Position numbers and translations under genes: made by a program | From: Tetracladium setigerum | Lineage: Eukaryota; Ascomycota; Leotiomycetes; Helotiales | Reading direction: 5' to 3' | DNA length: 64,000 bases | NCBI GenBank assembly: GCA_031472005.1 | Contig: PZJY01000010.1 | Span: 372,001-436,000, forward strand | In this document: positions 44,784-56,547 of the stretch, piece after piece | Numbering within the stretch: position 1 is the first letter of the stretch | Layout of the letters: every line of letters begins with the position of its first letter | Notes under the pieces: generated by a model | Database searches by the model: none | Seen by the model: only the letters and a program-made list of their open reading frames with translations | Told to the model about the DNA's origin: nothing

Positions 44784-45308
44784 ATGCCTACCCAAAGACC
44801 CTTTCTCTCCAACTTCCTAGCTGCCTTCCGTGCCCATCCTGCCATATCAACAACAGCTAAAGCTACTGCGTCCTCATCATCACAACCCTCTTCTCAACCA
44901 TCATCACAGCCTTCACAGCCTTCGCAGCCTCGAACTATAACGACAACAAGCAAAGGTGCTACAAGCACAGCCCTTACATCGCTACACTCCCCTCGAACAC
45001 ATTCCACCTCTCCACTCTCCACATCACCAGGCTCGTCGCCTGCAGATCATCCTGTGTATGGACCACATACTCACCAACAATCCCAGACTCAAACACATAC
45101 AGCAGCCCAAAATACAGCCAGGTATCTAGGCGGTGGTGGAAGGAGAGGGAGCGATAGTAGTTCTGAGGGATTTAGAGATGTGATGGGAGCGGAGAAGTGG
45201 TATATCGGTGGCATGACAGCAGGAGGGGAGGAGAAATATTTCAAACTTGGTGTGGTGCGGAGGCAAAGGAGTGTGGATAGGTTGAGTTTGGATCGACTGA
45301 GTCTATGA
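44784..45308 (+). CDS. Small conserved fungal protein of unknown function (174 aa)
   Basis: Intact single exon from ATG 44784. The first half is Ser/Gln/Pro/Thr low-complexity (SSQPSSQPSSQPSQPSQP). The second half ends in a compact motif, GAEKWYIGGMTAGGEEKYFK followed by LGVVRRQRSVDRLSLDRLSL, which I recall as a recurrent C-terminal pattern in ascomycete proteins without assigned function. The RSxDRLSLDRLSL tail is Ser/Arg-rich and could be phosphorylated (inference). No signal peptide, no transmembrane helix. Confidence 0.75.
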   Translation: MPTQRPFLSNFLAAFRAHPAISTTAKATASSSSQPSSQPSSQPSQPSQPRTITTTSKGATSTALTSLHSPRTHSTSPLSTSPGSSPADHPVYGPHTHQQSQTQTHTAAQNTARYLGGGGRRGSDSSSEGFRDVMGAEKWYIGGMTAGGEEKYFKLGVVRRQRSVDRLSLDRLSL

Positions 45309-46490
45309 CATTTTGATGATAGGGTGAAATGGAATGGAAAGGGATGGGGTGTTCAGACTTTCAACAGAACGACTATACAACCGGGCATATATAGAGGAAA
45401 GGATCAACACTGAATGAGGGATGAATGGATGGACGGATGGTTGGATGGAGGGACGGACTGTTTATATCTGGGAATCCGGTGTTATGGGAATTGGGAACGG
45501 GTAACGGGCAACGGGAAGGGCAAGCAGCATGCAGGCTTATTCGCCGCACCGGAGGCGTCATTTTATTGGGTATGTTTTGGCTTACGACGACACGGATATC
45601 ATATTCTGATGATGAAAATTTCTCTGGTTCTAGAAGCATTAGCTGTTAGCTGTTGCGACAAAAAATGCAGATATTTGATCACAATCCCCTTCCTTTTCCT
45701 CCTCTTTTCTCTTCCTCTTGTTTTCCCTTTTTCATATTCGCAATATCACAGTATACCGTTCCTTTTTGATCGTATTTAAATCATTATTTATGATTACCGA
45801 CTCACCCGGGGGCAACACAACACCCAAGGTTTTCAACTCAACGTTATTGGCGCGTTCTGCATCCTTCCAACAATTATAATCTCGGCTATATCCAAACCAT
45901 GCCAATCCCTCCCCGCCAATTCATGGGCCCCTCGAATCCTCAGCAAATATCCTTACGGAGTAACTTTACTTTAAAAATCATGGCGTCTACACCGCGTACA
46001 GTGCGTCACACGAATCCTCCTATCCATCCCCACTTTCTCCATACTGTAACTGCACATATATAAACATTCAAGGGGTGTATCAACTTATCACCGCCTGTTG
46101 ACGGGGTATTTGACCCACCTTCTGCTTACGGATTCTGTCAGCTTAAAATAGCGGATGAGAGTGCATGCTAGAGCTAGAGCTAGCGAGGGTATACAGTACA
46201 TACATAACGTAGGCAAGGTACATACATCACCTCACATCCTTCTCTGTAATTAAGATCTCACCTCATCATCATCATCATCACGATCCTCTATCTGTTTTTT
46301 TCCCTTCAGATTCCCAACCCTTTTATTATTTTCGACACAACTTCATCCATCCATCTTGCACTCTCAAGCCCATCTTCATCACCATACACAGATTCGCCCT
46401 CCTCTTCTCAGTGTTATAGATTCATCACCTCCCTCACTACCTATCTACCTACAATTTTACCTTACAAACAATCAAATCGAACCAAATTCA
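45309..46490. other. Intergenic upstream of the BIM1-like gene
   Basis: Contains a TGGATGGA tandem tract just after the preceding gene (45424-45452), CT-rich stretches, and a TCA microsatellite near 46263-46280. No gene supported. Confidence 0.5.
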
Positions 46491-48017
46491 ATGATGGTAT
46501 TTACACGTACAAAAGCGGTTTCTTTCGCGTCACTACTCCAACTCCTCCAAGTAGGAGTAGATGCACATACCGTTATTACATATCCAGGATGGAGAGGAGA
46601 TACGTTGGATATCAAGGATTCGTATCCTTATGGAATGCAATGGGCTTATCCGTGTTTGTTCCCATCCTTTTTCCCTTTTCGCCTGTCTATTCCATTCTCT
46701 CGGAAAGCAATTCACATTACTTTCACTGTATGCACAAAAAGGATTGAATTTGGAATTTATTTCAACGATTTTCAATATTTTGAAAGTTCAAGATTGCTAA
46801 TTGATATGTTTTGTCTGGAAAATAGGTGGTGGTATTGTGGCTGCTACGAATCGTGTGAGTCACCTCGCCTCCCATTATACACTGCTCATGTCGTCGTTCT
46901 TGGACCAATTGCTCTGTTCTTGTTTCCGTTTATGTTATTCTGAGGGGAGATGAGAGAGAGAATGGAGAATTAAGCTGATGTATGCCGAATTATGGAATTA
47001 TAGACGGATTGGCCTTTGACTGGTGGTGCAATCGCCGTTCAACCTGGATGGTTCACTGGTCATGAGCAGGCTTTGATATATAGTATGTTTTATTTCCCTC
47101 TTACATCTCTTTTCCCCTTTCCTTTCACTACCCCTCATTATCCCCATTATTCCACCCTTTTCCTCCCCTCGCCCCTTCTCCTCAAACCAAACTAACTCCT
47201 CAAAGTCAACATGGGTATAGGAACCGACGGTCCCTTCAACGGCCCCCCAACATGTCCATCCCCTTCTCCCACCTTTTCAAATCAACGGCCCTACCAACTC
47301 TCCTTATCCAGGAACTTTTTGTTTGCCGCATGTGCCGGTGCCGCAGGATAGGGGGTTGAAGGTTGGGGATTTGGCGACGCTACAGATCTTGGAGATTACG
47401 AAGCATGGCGCTGCGCTTTTTAATGTGAGTCTTTTTTTATATTTTATTACTTACCTATTTTCTTTGTATTTGGGTTTTTGGAGAGGGGGAGGAGGAGGGG
47501 GGTGTCTTTTGATTTTATATATAAAAAGATGAAAAGATGGATGAAAAGGGAGAATACTTACCTTACTTACTTTAGCATACCTACGATACTAACATACCCC
47601 CAAAAGTGCGTAGACATAACATTCACAACCTCCGTCCCCACCCCAAACACAACAACATGTTTCAACTCGACCGACATAACATTCTCCGAGCCCTTCAAAA
47701 ACACCAAAGTCACCACATTCTCCGCATCGGATCCTAATGTAAACACTGACCCCATCACCTCATCATCTTCTTCTACTACATCAAATGCCTCGAATACGAC
47801 GTCAAGTAGTGGGAGTACCGAGAGTGGGAATGGAAATGGGAATGGGGGATGTCCAGTTTGTCCAGCCGCAGCGCCGGCTCCGAGTAGTTGTCCGGCTACG
47901 AATGGGGGATTGAGTTTAAATGGGTTGATGGGGGTGAGAGATGGGATGGGTGCTGCTGCTGGGGTGGGATTTGGTGTTGGGGTTGCTGTGGGGGGTTGTT
48001 TGGGTTGTGAGGAGTAG
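46491..48017 (+). CDS. BIM1/X325-like copper-binding secreted protein (LPMO-related)
   Basis: Five exons: 46491-46653, 46826-46854, 47004-47082, 47206-47424 and 47607-48017. After the signal peptide (SFASLLQLLQVGVDA), the mature protein would start with His: HTVITYPGWRG, the hallmark of X325/BIM1-like proteins whose N-terminal His helps form a copper site. It continues YPYGMQWAYPCGG, then TDWPLTGGAIAVQPGWFTGH, INMGIGTDGPFNGP and YPGTFCLPHVPVP, all typical. In Cryptococcus, BIM1 works in copper acquisition; many homologues are GPI-anchored with unknown role. The C-terminal region is Ser/Thr/Asn-rich, then Gly-rich; a GPI signal is not clear. Two missing bases are implied in exon 4 (runs 47243-47248 and 47274-47277). 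With them the length is exactly 301 codons. Confidence 0.88.
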
Positions 48018-49141
48018 ATGGATGAATGAAGGAAGGAAAGAATCAAAGGACGAATAAATGAGTGAATGAACGGGCGAGGGTTGTGCTATGTGGATTGTGG
48101 ATAATGTGAGTTTGGGTTGGATTTGCGATTGAAAGTTGCTTGGAGGAGAAGCGAAGAGAAAAGACGGAAGAAGTGGATGTATTTTTTCGTTGTATATATT
48201 TATAAAAAGAATTATTGGCTAATGTATATATGGCCTTTTGGCACTGATCAGGCTTAGAGGAAGAAAGGTTTGTGAGGAGTTGAGGGGATACATGTTTTTT
48301 GAAGTTTGTTGAAGTTTTCCCATGAGAGGAGAAAGAGTACTAGTTTTAGTCTCCCAAGTTCTTAAATCAAGATATTACTATTAAGAAGTAGGTAGGTATG
48401 CTCCCTCTTCTTCCATATATATCTCTCTGTTTCTGACCCCCCCTCCCCCTTCACTCGATGCATCCATTGGAGAAATATTTGCTCATCCCCGAATCTTTTT
48501 TTTCTTTTCTTTTTTTTTTAAAAAAAAATCCTATCCGCCCATCTGCGATGATTCCACATAGTCCTTAGAAGTAAAACATCACCGTTGGTTGTGATATACG
48601 AGTCAAAATAAAGTAAGCTTATCTTATGGCACCTCTGCTGCATACCGTAATAACCCCTCAACTAATAGGCGTCCAACACCTACTTTACCGTATATCCTCA
48701 AGCCACGAACCAACAAAAGCCCAGCCGGAGAGGGGAAAAAAACATAGATGGTTCGCTAAATTTACGATATCGACTTCTTTCCGTGCCACTGAGAAAGGTG
48801 TGTAGGCGTTAACTCCGATTCGTTTCCTTTGTTCAAACTTCCCGCTCAAGCCAAACACGTGCATAAAATCAGCCTTCTCAGCTGGATGTAAGAAGGTACG
48901 AATGTATTTTTTTTGCTGCGGTATGTTGTACTTTTATGTACGAAGGGATTGGTTGATTCGATGGGGATTGCGGAGAGTAGGGAGGGTAAAAAGGAGGTAG
49001 AGTATTTAAAGGTTGGATTTGTCCCGCACTGTTCTGGGCCTTCTGCTACTTTTTGTTCATATCTCTAAGGAGTTGTACTCTCTGGACTCGAAGGCTTCAA
49101 TCTCTCTTCACAATTTTAGTTGCTTAAAAATATCAGACATC
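48018..49141. other. Intergenic between BIM1-like and GFA-like genes
   Basis: No gene supported. Contains a T10A9 run (48510-48528) that is self-complementary, and TATATA-rich DNA at 48195-48235. Confidence 0.5.
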
Positions 49142-49769
49142 ATGGGGAACGGATCTTGTCTCTGCTCGGATGTGAAATACAGTTTCACTGACGAACCGCT
49201 CGCACAGGTATAGTCATCTCATGTCATCCCATCTGCATCCTAAACTTCATCTCTACTCCCCTTTCCCTCATTCTCATTCTATCATTCCAACCACATCCCC
49301 CTCCTCTTTACTCCCCACCTTAACAATCAACCATCGTCTTAATCTTCTCACAAAAAATCAGGCCCTCTGCCACTGCCGAACATGCCGCAAAGTATCCGGC
49401 ACAACCCACACCACACTCCTCCTCCTCCCCCTCTCATCCATCACCTTCACCCCAACCACCACCACCAACCCTCTCAGCACCTACACCGTAACACACGAAA
49501 CTGGTCTCAAAATCACCATCCACAGATGTTCAAACTGCGGATCGGGATTGTATAAGGAAACTGATTTGGAGGAACAGAAGGGTTTGGTGTTTGTTTTTGC
49601 CGGGTCGTTGGATGATTTTGGGGAGAAGGTTGGGGAGGAGAAGGATGGATTTGCTGGAGTGGGTATTGGAGGGTTAGTGGTTCAGAAGGAGTTTTGGGTG
49701 AGGGATCGGGTGGCTTGGTTGGGTGAGGTGAGGGGTGGTGGTGCTGTGCAGTGTCAAAAGTTTGAATAA
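49142..49769 (+). CDS. GFA/CENP-V family zinc-binding protein
   Basis: 157 aa, two exons (49142-49207 and 49362-49769; 154-bp intron). The Cys pattern of glutathione-dependent formaldehyde-activating (GFA/CENP-V) proteins is complete: GSCLCSDVKY, CHCRTCRKVSG and CSNCGSGLY. These bind structural zinc; fungal members are small cytosolic proteins whose substrates are mostly unknown (family knowledge). The start at 49142 places the first Cys pair at residues 6-8, as is usual. Reading frame intact. Confidence 0.9.
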
Positions 49770-50576
49770 TGAGGATTTGATTTGATAGTTCGGAATCTCT
49801 GACGGGGTTCTGGGGGAAAAGAGACTTGTTTGGAGGATTTGTAAGAGGAGGAGGATTGGATAAGTGTGAGTAAGAAGAAGGATGGATTGGGGCAGCTGGC
49901 GGGGTTGTAAGCAAGGGAATCCTACGAGTGGACCGACAAGCTTTTTGGTTAATGCTTATTTATGTATGGGACAATTATCGTTTTCATGACTCTTCTAAGC
50001 AGCGTTTTCGAATACTGTGAGAGCTCTCCCTGCTCCGGAGTCTTCGCTTGGCAATATAGCGAGTGTCTGTCAACAAAAATAAGCGAAGTCTTCTACCAAG
50101 TTGACTTTGGATTGACCACATTAGGTAGGTAGAACAACACATAATCCTGTCAGCACGGGGTATTCACAACACTCTTCAACAATGATGGCCGGACTATCCG
50201 AACGGATGCTAGCTTACCGGTCTACGAAAGCAACGTCTCGGACGACGAAGCATTCATGTTTCAACCCCCAGTCACGTGACGAAGATCATGGAAGTTCGGA
50301 CAGAGCGAGCTGTGATTCGTTTTCTGCAGGATGAGACCCCAAAACCCCCAACCCGTCTAGCGCGCAGAGACTCAGCCACGATGGTAGGTGACGACCCAAA
50401 CTCAATGCGAACGACAAACGCGAGAGAGTCGGAATAACTTTGACTTCTTTATCAACTTCACACATTCGACATCTCCATCTCAACACAACACTCAGATATA
50501 TAGGCAGGTATATATAACTGAGAATATAATCACAGCTATTTCACACATTTACATCCTCACAACCCGACCCGACAAC
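49770..50576. other. Intergenic upstream of factor B
   Basis: No supported gene. An upstream open stretch (50388 onwards) in frame with factor B lacks an ATG before 50577. Probably a 5' leader. Confidence 0.5.
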
Positions 50577-52470
50577 ATGGACGTGGAGTCCATTCTCAGA
50601 ATGAATGATGACAGTTGGCTGAGTGAGCCATTCCTCGATCTCGGCGCCGGCGGCAGCAGCAGCGCTTCAGATCATCATACCGACTTCTTCTTCACGGCTT
50701 CAAGTTCCCATTCGAACTCCAATTCCATCTCAAATTCAAATTCACATTCAAACTCGGCCTCGTCCGATTCAAGTCATCTCCATTCGCCCATCTTCACAGA
50801 TGTGTCGGATTCAACGAGCGAGTCCGGAATGGTGCTGGTGAGGAGTGGGAAGCGAAAAGCTGAGACCGAGAAGTCCGGATCAGCGAGGAATGGGAGAGGG
50901 AGAGGGAGAGGCAGAGGGAGGCGGAACAGAGGAGGGGCAGTGATAGTCAGAGTCGTGAGCATTCTCAGGAGTCGGATTCGCAGCATGGCGTGGATGAGGT
51001 GGTGCAGAAGTCGAGGAAGGGTCATAAGAAATCCAGGCAGGGCTGTTTTAATTGCAAGAAGAGGAAGATCAAGGTATGTTCTCCTTCCACTCTTAATAAA
51101 AAGTAAACCAATTGTAAATCTTAGCCTAGAAACTGATGCTTGTGTACAATAATTAGTGTCAAGAAACAAAACCAGCATGTGACAATTGTTCCCGGAAGAA
51201 TATCGATTGTGTCTATCCCCCTCCGAGGACTTTAACAGCGTTGAGAGTACCGACTACGTATTCTCCGAATCCGCTCGCCTCTGTGAGTCTTCAGGGCACA
51301 CCAACAGCCTTCAGTTTGACAGATATGAGGCTCTTTCATCATTACATGATGGAAGCGTATCCGCATCTACCCGTAGGCAATGACAGTGCCTGGATCTCAC
51401 AAGTCCCTCTCATCGCGCATCACGTAAGTCACCACTCCCAAGTCATCATCTCAGAAAAACTCTCTAAGATATCACACAGAACCAATATCTCATGCACGCC
51501 ATCCTCGGCATGGCAGCATCACATTTTGAGCTCGTCACAGGCGAAAACCTCGCATCAACAGCCATCCACCACCGCATCCTCGCCATCAAAGGCTCCAACG
51601 AAGCAATGTCGCACCCACGACGCTCAGGCAGCGAAGCCGACGCCCTCCTCGCGTCATGCTTCCTCCTCGCCTTTCAATCCTCCTACATGAAAGACGGCCT
51701 CGGCGAATTCTTCCGCACCATTCGCGGCTGCAATCTTGTGAGCGACCAGCTGCGAGCGGAGAAGTTGCCCATGTCGTTTTATATTTCGGGAAAGGTTCAT
51801 TTTACTTTCATGCAGCAGAGGCTGGATGATTTGCCGGTTATTCATGAGGAGTTGATTGCGGGTGCGAAGAGGTCTTTACTTGCTGTCACGCCGGAGTTGG
51901 ATCGACCTTCGAATTTGGGTTTCTATCAGGGATTGTTGGAAACGATTGAGGCGGCTCCAAGGTCTTCATTACAAGGTTTGTCTACTCTCTTTCATTTCAC
52001 CCAACACCTACCTTCCCCTCCCCACCTCTCCTTCACCCCTCACATCCCAACCAAAATAATTTTTTTCCATCTCTAACTCCCCACCCCCACCACAAACAGT
52101 CTACTACAAATGGATCAAAGTCTACCACTCCATCCTCCAACAACCCGCCAAATCCTTCGACGACTTCATCACCCCGCAAAACCTCATCGGCCGCGTCCTC
52201 ATCGCCCACTTCCTCGCCATCCAGATCGTCATCGGTCCCATCATCGATCGCGAGTGGATGGGTCGCAAGCGCTCGACGCCCATCCGCACGAACCTGGATT
52301 GGATTAATGGCATTTGTCAGATGTTGCCGATGGAGATGAAGGCATTGGTCGATTGGCCGAGGGAGATTGCGAAGGGTGTTGATGAGGAGTTGGCTGGGAC
52401 TGTGACTGGGAGTATTGGTGGAGTGTCGATTTTGAGGAGAAATGAGGGCCTTAATCCTGGTGTTGTTTGA
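50577..52470 (+). CDS. Zn2Cys6 transcription factor B, relative of factor A
   Basis: Four exons: 50577-51073, 51157-51423, 51480-51975 and 52100-52470. The cluster is split by intron 1: GCFNCKKRKIK | CQETKPACDNCSRKNIDC (C-x2-C-x6-C-x6-C-x2-C-x6-C). A shared RKGHKKSRQG/RKGHKKSRG prefix and the later DMRLFHHYMMEAYPHLPVGN and LMHAILGMAASHFEL blocks match factor A at 22-24 kb, as does the position of the intron within the cluster. The N-terminus is Ser/His/Asn-rich (SNSNSHSNS). One missing base is implied in run 50935-50938, upstream of the cluster; with it the length is exactly 544 codons. The C-terminus has IGRVLIAHFLAIQIVIGPII and SPREW-like WMGRKRST blocks. Regulatory target unknown. Confidence 0.88.
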
Positions 52471-53570
52471 TTTTGAGGGGGTGGTGAGTTGAGTTGAGTT
52501 GCTTTTTGGCGTTGAAAGATTCTTGGTTTTATTTTAGTTATTGGGGGGAGGGGGTTGATCGGATTGGATTGGCATCTTGAATGATTTTTGGTTTTTAATT
52601 TTTGGTTTCTGGATTGAGTTGGCGTCTTTGGATGATAGTCTGCCATTTTTGGAAGGGCCCATCAGGAGGGGGGGGGAGCAGGAGGGGTAAAATAAGGGTG
52701 GTCACGAAACTCACTAGTATAAAGAAAGGAAATATTTTCGATTCTTGGACGTTGTAAAAAGGAAAAGAGTTAGAAGAGCAATCAATCATCACGACGAAAT
52801 AGTATAATAAGATTACTAAAAAACAATAACTAAGGTAACTCCCTCAGTACCTATCCTATCCTATCCTATCCTATCCTCCTCCCGTCATCTATTAAATCTG
52901 GTCATGGAAAAGAGGGAGTTTGATTGTACTTAACGTAAACTTGCAGAAAATATCTATAAAACCGAAATCTTATGAAAAAAAGGCAACACCTAATGAAATA
53001 ATAAAAATTTTAAAAATCTAGAGAAACATAAATCAAGGGCATACATAGATAGATAGCTAGGTATTCACTAGTACTAATACAAAATTGTGCCCGCGATCAT
53101 AAATAAGGTAAATCAATCAATCAATCATCCCTTCATCATCTTGTGAGGTTTTTTGCTGAATTTTCCTCCCCTCGGTTTGGTTTGGTAAATCGGATATTAG
53201 TGGTGATAAAGAATTGGGGGGTGGGGGGGAGGTTCAATCTGGCTAGTAAACTTGCCTCCCTCGCATTCTTTTCACGTCGGTAATGGGGGACTTAAGTAGA
53301 GTAGCAGCAGCAGAGCATAGATAGAAGAATTGCATCTTAGCGGGCGGCCCAAATCTCTCAAGACACATTATATATTAGAGGTTAGAGGTATTAATATATA
53401 TCAATTCATACCTATGAATTAAGACCCTCGTCTATTACTGCTTACTTGCCTACCATAGCATACACCATCCGGGCCAAGCAAGGAAAAGGTGAAAGATACC
53501 TTATTTACAGTGCCATCATCATCCCAACCCCCTTTCTCCCCCTCTCCACCACAGAAAAAATAATAATCAA
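52471..53570. other. Intergenic between convergent factor B and PNS1
   Basis: 1.1 kb of AT-rich 3' flanks with G-runs (52540-52552, 52670-52677). No gene recognised. Confidence 0.5.
52850..52877 (+). repeat. CCTAT microsatellite
   Basis: About five perfect tandem copies of CCTAT in the intergenic region downstream of factor B. Confidence 0.9.
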
Positions 53571-55411
53571 TCAAGCATGAATAGCCTGCTGAATATGGGG
53601 ATACACCGCAATCATGCGCTGATACAAATCCGGGAAATCACTTATCAACACCTCGGGATCAAAGGCCATGGCGACAAAAAAGGTACTAACACCGCTCTTG
53701 ATCGGCACCAAGAAGATATTCGCGATCTGCAGACCGATGAGGAAGGCAAAAGCCATGATAACAGCAGTGAAGGAGCCACCAGCGTTGTAGGAGGGAGCAG
53801 TGAAGGAGAGGTAGAGATAAGCGAGGAAGGAGGTGACGTAGGCGATGAAGACGGCGCCCATGGTTAGGACGGGATTGATTAGGCATTCGTTGATGAGGGC
53901 GTCGATACCGCGGGATTTGAGCAAGGTCCATGTTGCCTTTGCAGCTGGGACGTATGCTTTTCCGTACAGCGCAATGTACGAAAAGGCGTACTCGTTGATG
54001 AACTGAATGGCCCAATCTAGGAGGGAGATGAAACATCCCAGGATGCAAAACGCGATGGTCCCTACGATATTTCCCTGCGCCATTTCGTTCTGGCGCGCGA
54101 TGCTGCAGGCTTGGCGGAGACATTGGATGATGGCTACGAGGAGGCTGCCGAAACTGATACTGCCAAAGCTGTAGGTCATGGCGCGTTTGAATGCGCCGAA
54201 TGTTGCGCCTTTGGGGACGCCGCCGGGCTTTTGAGCGCAGAAGTACCAGGAGCCGTAGACGCCGCTGATGGTGACGTGCATTACGTTCTTGATGACTTCT
54301 GTGATCCAGTAGGCGGCAAATGTGACAAAGGCGATTAAACCAATAACCTTGCCTGAGGAGCATCCCCTTGTGTGGTACAGGCTTGGTTTCCGGGGTAGTA
54401 CTTTGCGTAGATGGCTACTAGGGTGACGCTGAACCATGCGCCGAACGCAGTTGCGACGAGTCCTCCGACGAGGGAGACGACGAAGACGTGACCGTAGTTT
54501 TTGGAGACGTCAATGACTACTTGGAGCATCAGAACGGAAAAGGGAATTCGTGGGATCCATGAGATGAAACAGATGATGTAGAAGATGGCGAAGATGGCGA
54601 ATACAATGCCTGCGGAGTAATATCCTCGGATGAGGTAGACGATGGCCGTTCCAATTCCAAAGACGATTTGAAGAATGCCAGTAATCCAGATTGCTCTGCG
54701 AGGGTCAGTTTGCGCCACTGCAAAGTTTCGGGGATTCTTACTGTTTCGTAAACGATCGAATGACATAGAAATAGGCAAGAGACAATACGAAGCCAGTAGC
54801 AAGTACGAAAGCGCTATCATTTTCCCGTCAGCATTCCATTCCACAGCCCCAATTCCAATGCGCCAGCTCCAATTGCCAATCCAATTGCATCTGAAGACTC
54901 ACAATAAAATAATCGTGTTCGAATTCAGCGCGATCCCCTCACTTTTGGATTATAGATCCCGCCACCCTGACTTCCCTTCGTCGAGCTATACCCATAGATC
55001 GTCAACCCACTCACAGCGACGAACCCAGCAAACGTCGCCAAAAAGAGCAGCGCAGCCCACAGATCATTGTACTTTGGGGCCGCGACCTTGAATTGCTGAT
55101 TGAAATCATTCTTGCCCCCACCACCATTCTGCTGCTGTTGTGGAGGAGGTCCGCCATATTGAGGAGGTTGTTGGGGTATTGCTGGGGAGGAGGACCGTCG
55201 TTGGGTAGGGTTGGTTGGGCTGGTATCCTTGGGGTGGGTACTGCGGTTGTTGATTGTTGCTGTACTGTTGTTGGTTGTACTGTTGGTTGTATTGTTGTGG
55301 TCCGCGATTCTCCATGCCGTAACTTTGATTGCCGACTTGTTGATTTTGTTGCGGTCCTTGGTTGTAGTAGGAATCGGCCTCACCACCGTGTTGGGGTTGA
55401 TTGTATGCCAT
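53571..55411 (-). CDS. PNS1: PNS1/CTL-family choline transporter-like membrane protein
   Basis: CTL-family multi-pass plasma-membrane protein; yeast Pns1 is related to choline transporter-like proteins but its substrate is uncertain (family knowledge). Three exons: 55411-54903, 54813-54742 and 54695-53571. N-terminus is Gln/Asn/Tyr/Pro-rich (YNQQYNQQQYSNNQQPQYPP), then KYNDLWAALLFLATFAGFVA (helix 1), AFVLATGFVLSLAYFYVIR, ITGILQIVFGIGTAIVYLIR, FISWIPRIPFS, and the conserved KRAMTYSFGSISFGSLLVA and INEYAFSYIALYGKAYVPAA blocks typical of CTL proteins. Four single-base losses are implied: near 55201-55202, 55173-55176, 54943-54946 and 54364-54367. With all four the length is exactly 570 codons and the helices run on in one frame. 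Identity is secure. Confidence 0.92.
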
Positions 55412-56547
55412 TGTTGGTGTTGGCGCACCCGATGGTCGAGCTTCTAGTAGATGCGATCGATATCGGCTACTTTAGCTGATGCTTCAAGGATGTTGTGTTC
55501 GTGTTGTTGTTGATGATGATGGAGAGAGGAGGAGAACATTGTCGCAATCGCAGTCGCGCGTTGTCAGTCACTAGTGTGTGTCAATATAATTTCGCGCTGG
55601 CAACGGCAGAGCTGTGAGGAGCTGCCGAGAGCTGGTGATCGAAATGCCATGGCTGCAAGACGGCAATCGGCCTCTACGCCCCTCAGATCAAGCCTTTAGT
55701 CTCGTTAAGCTCAGCTCTACAGGGGTTGGGGGAAGCTCTCAGCCTGTCAAATGGGAGAATGGGGAGATTGCAGCTTGGAGCTTGGTGGTAGGGGGCACAT
55801 GGCGGCGTGTGCACCGAAGAAAAAGATCAGTGCGACGATGCAGAAGAAACAAAACAATTGGAAATAATTTGATTGTTTTTAATTTCAAGCTTTTGCGATT
55901 GTTCTTGTCGTGTTTGGAATGATGTGAGGACGGAAGTCGGAACACAAATTTAATTTTCCAGATATTGCGCCCAAGATCCCAAGATCCAAAGGACAAGATC
56001 CCAAGAAAACACAAAGAACAGCCGTTTTGAATGGAATGATAATTCTCACCATGATCGCCTGATAATACAAGATAGGCATCTTGAGTAGCTGCTTTCGACA
56101 ATCTAAATTACTCCAGTTAATTCATTTCGCGTTGCACATCTTGCAGAGATATATATACCATGAACTGGTATTGTTTTATGTTACAGTATGGTACTGTAGG
56201 TATTTGCTGGAACTCGCCCATCACTGATAAAAGTGGAATGATGATCATAGGATAAATCTTGGAGAGATTATTTGAATTGAATATTTTGCTTTCAATTTCT
56301 ATCTCGTAATAATACATGCTAAAATAAAATCATATCGAAAAGGTTTATTCGTGTACATGAGGGTATCTAAATCCAGAAAAGCCAATCTGTTGCTCGTGTC
56401 GCGTCGCATCGCATGCTAAATGTTGTTCATGATGTACCTCATGGATAACATCGATTGCCCGAAAATGCAAACCCGATGATACCAAAGGAACCTACTATAC
56501 CAACCACAAGACTCAAAGAAAAGTTTATGTGATGTATACCACCACAT
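55412..56547. other. Intergenic between PNS1 and the SUR7-like gene
   Basis: Promoter side of PNS1 and 3' side of the SUR7-like gene. An ORF at 55614-55922 (+) has no recognisable features. Nothing else seen. Confidence 0.5.

Noticed and set aside
55614..55922. 102-codon ORF upstream of PNS1
   Set aside because: Arg-rich, no domain, and located in the promoter side of PNS1.
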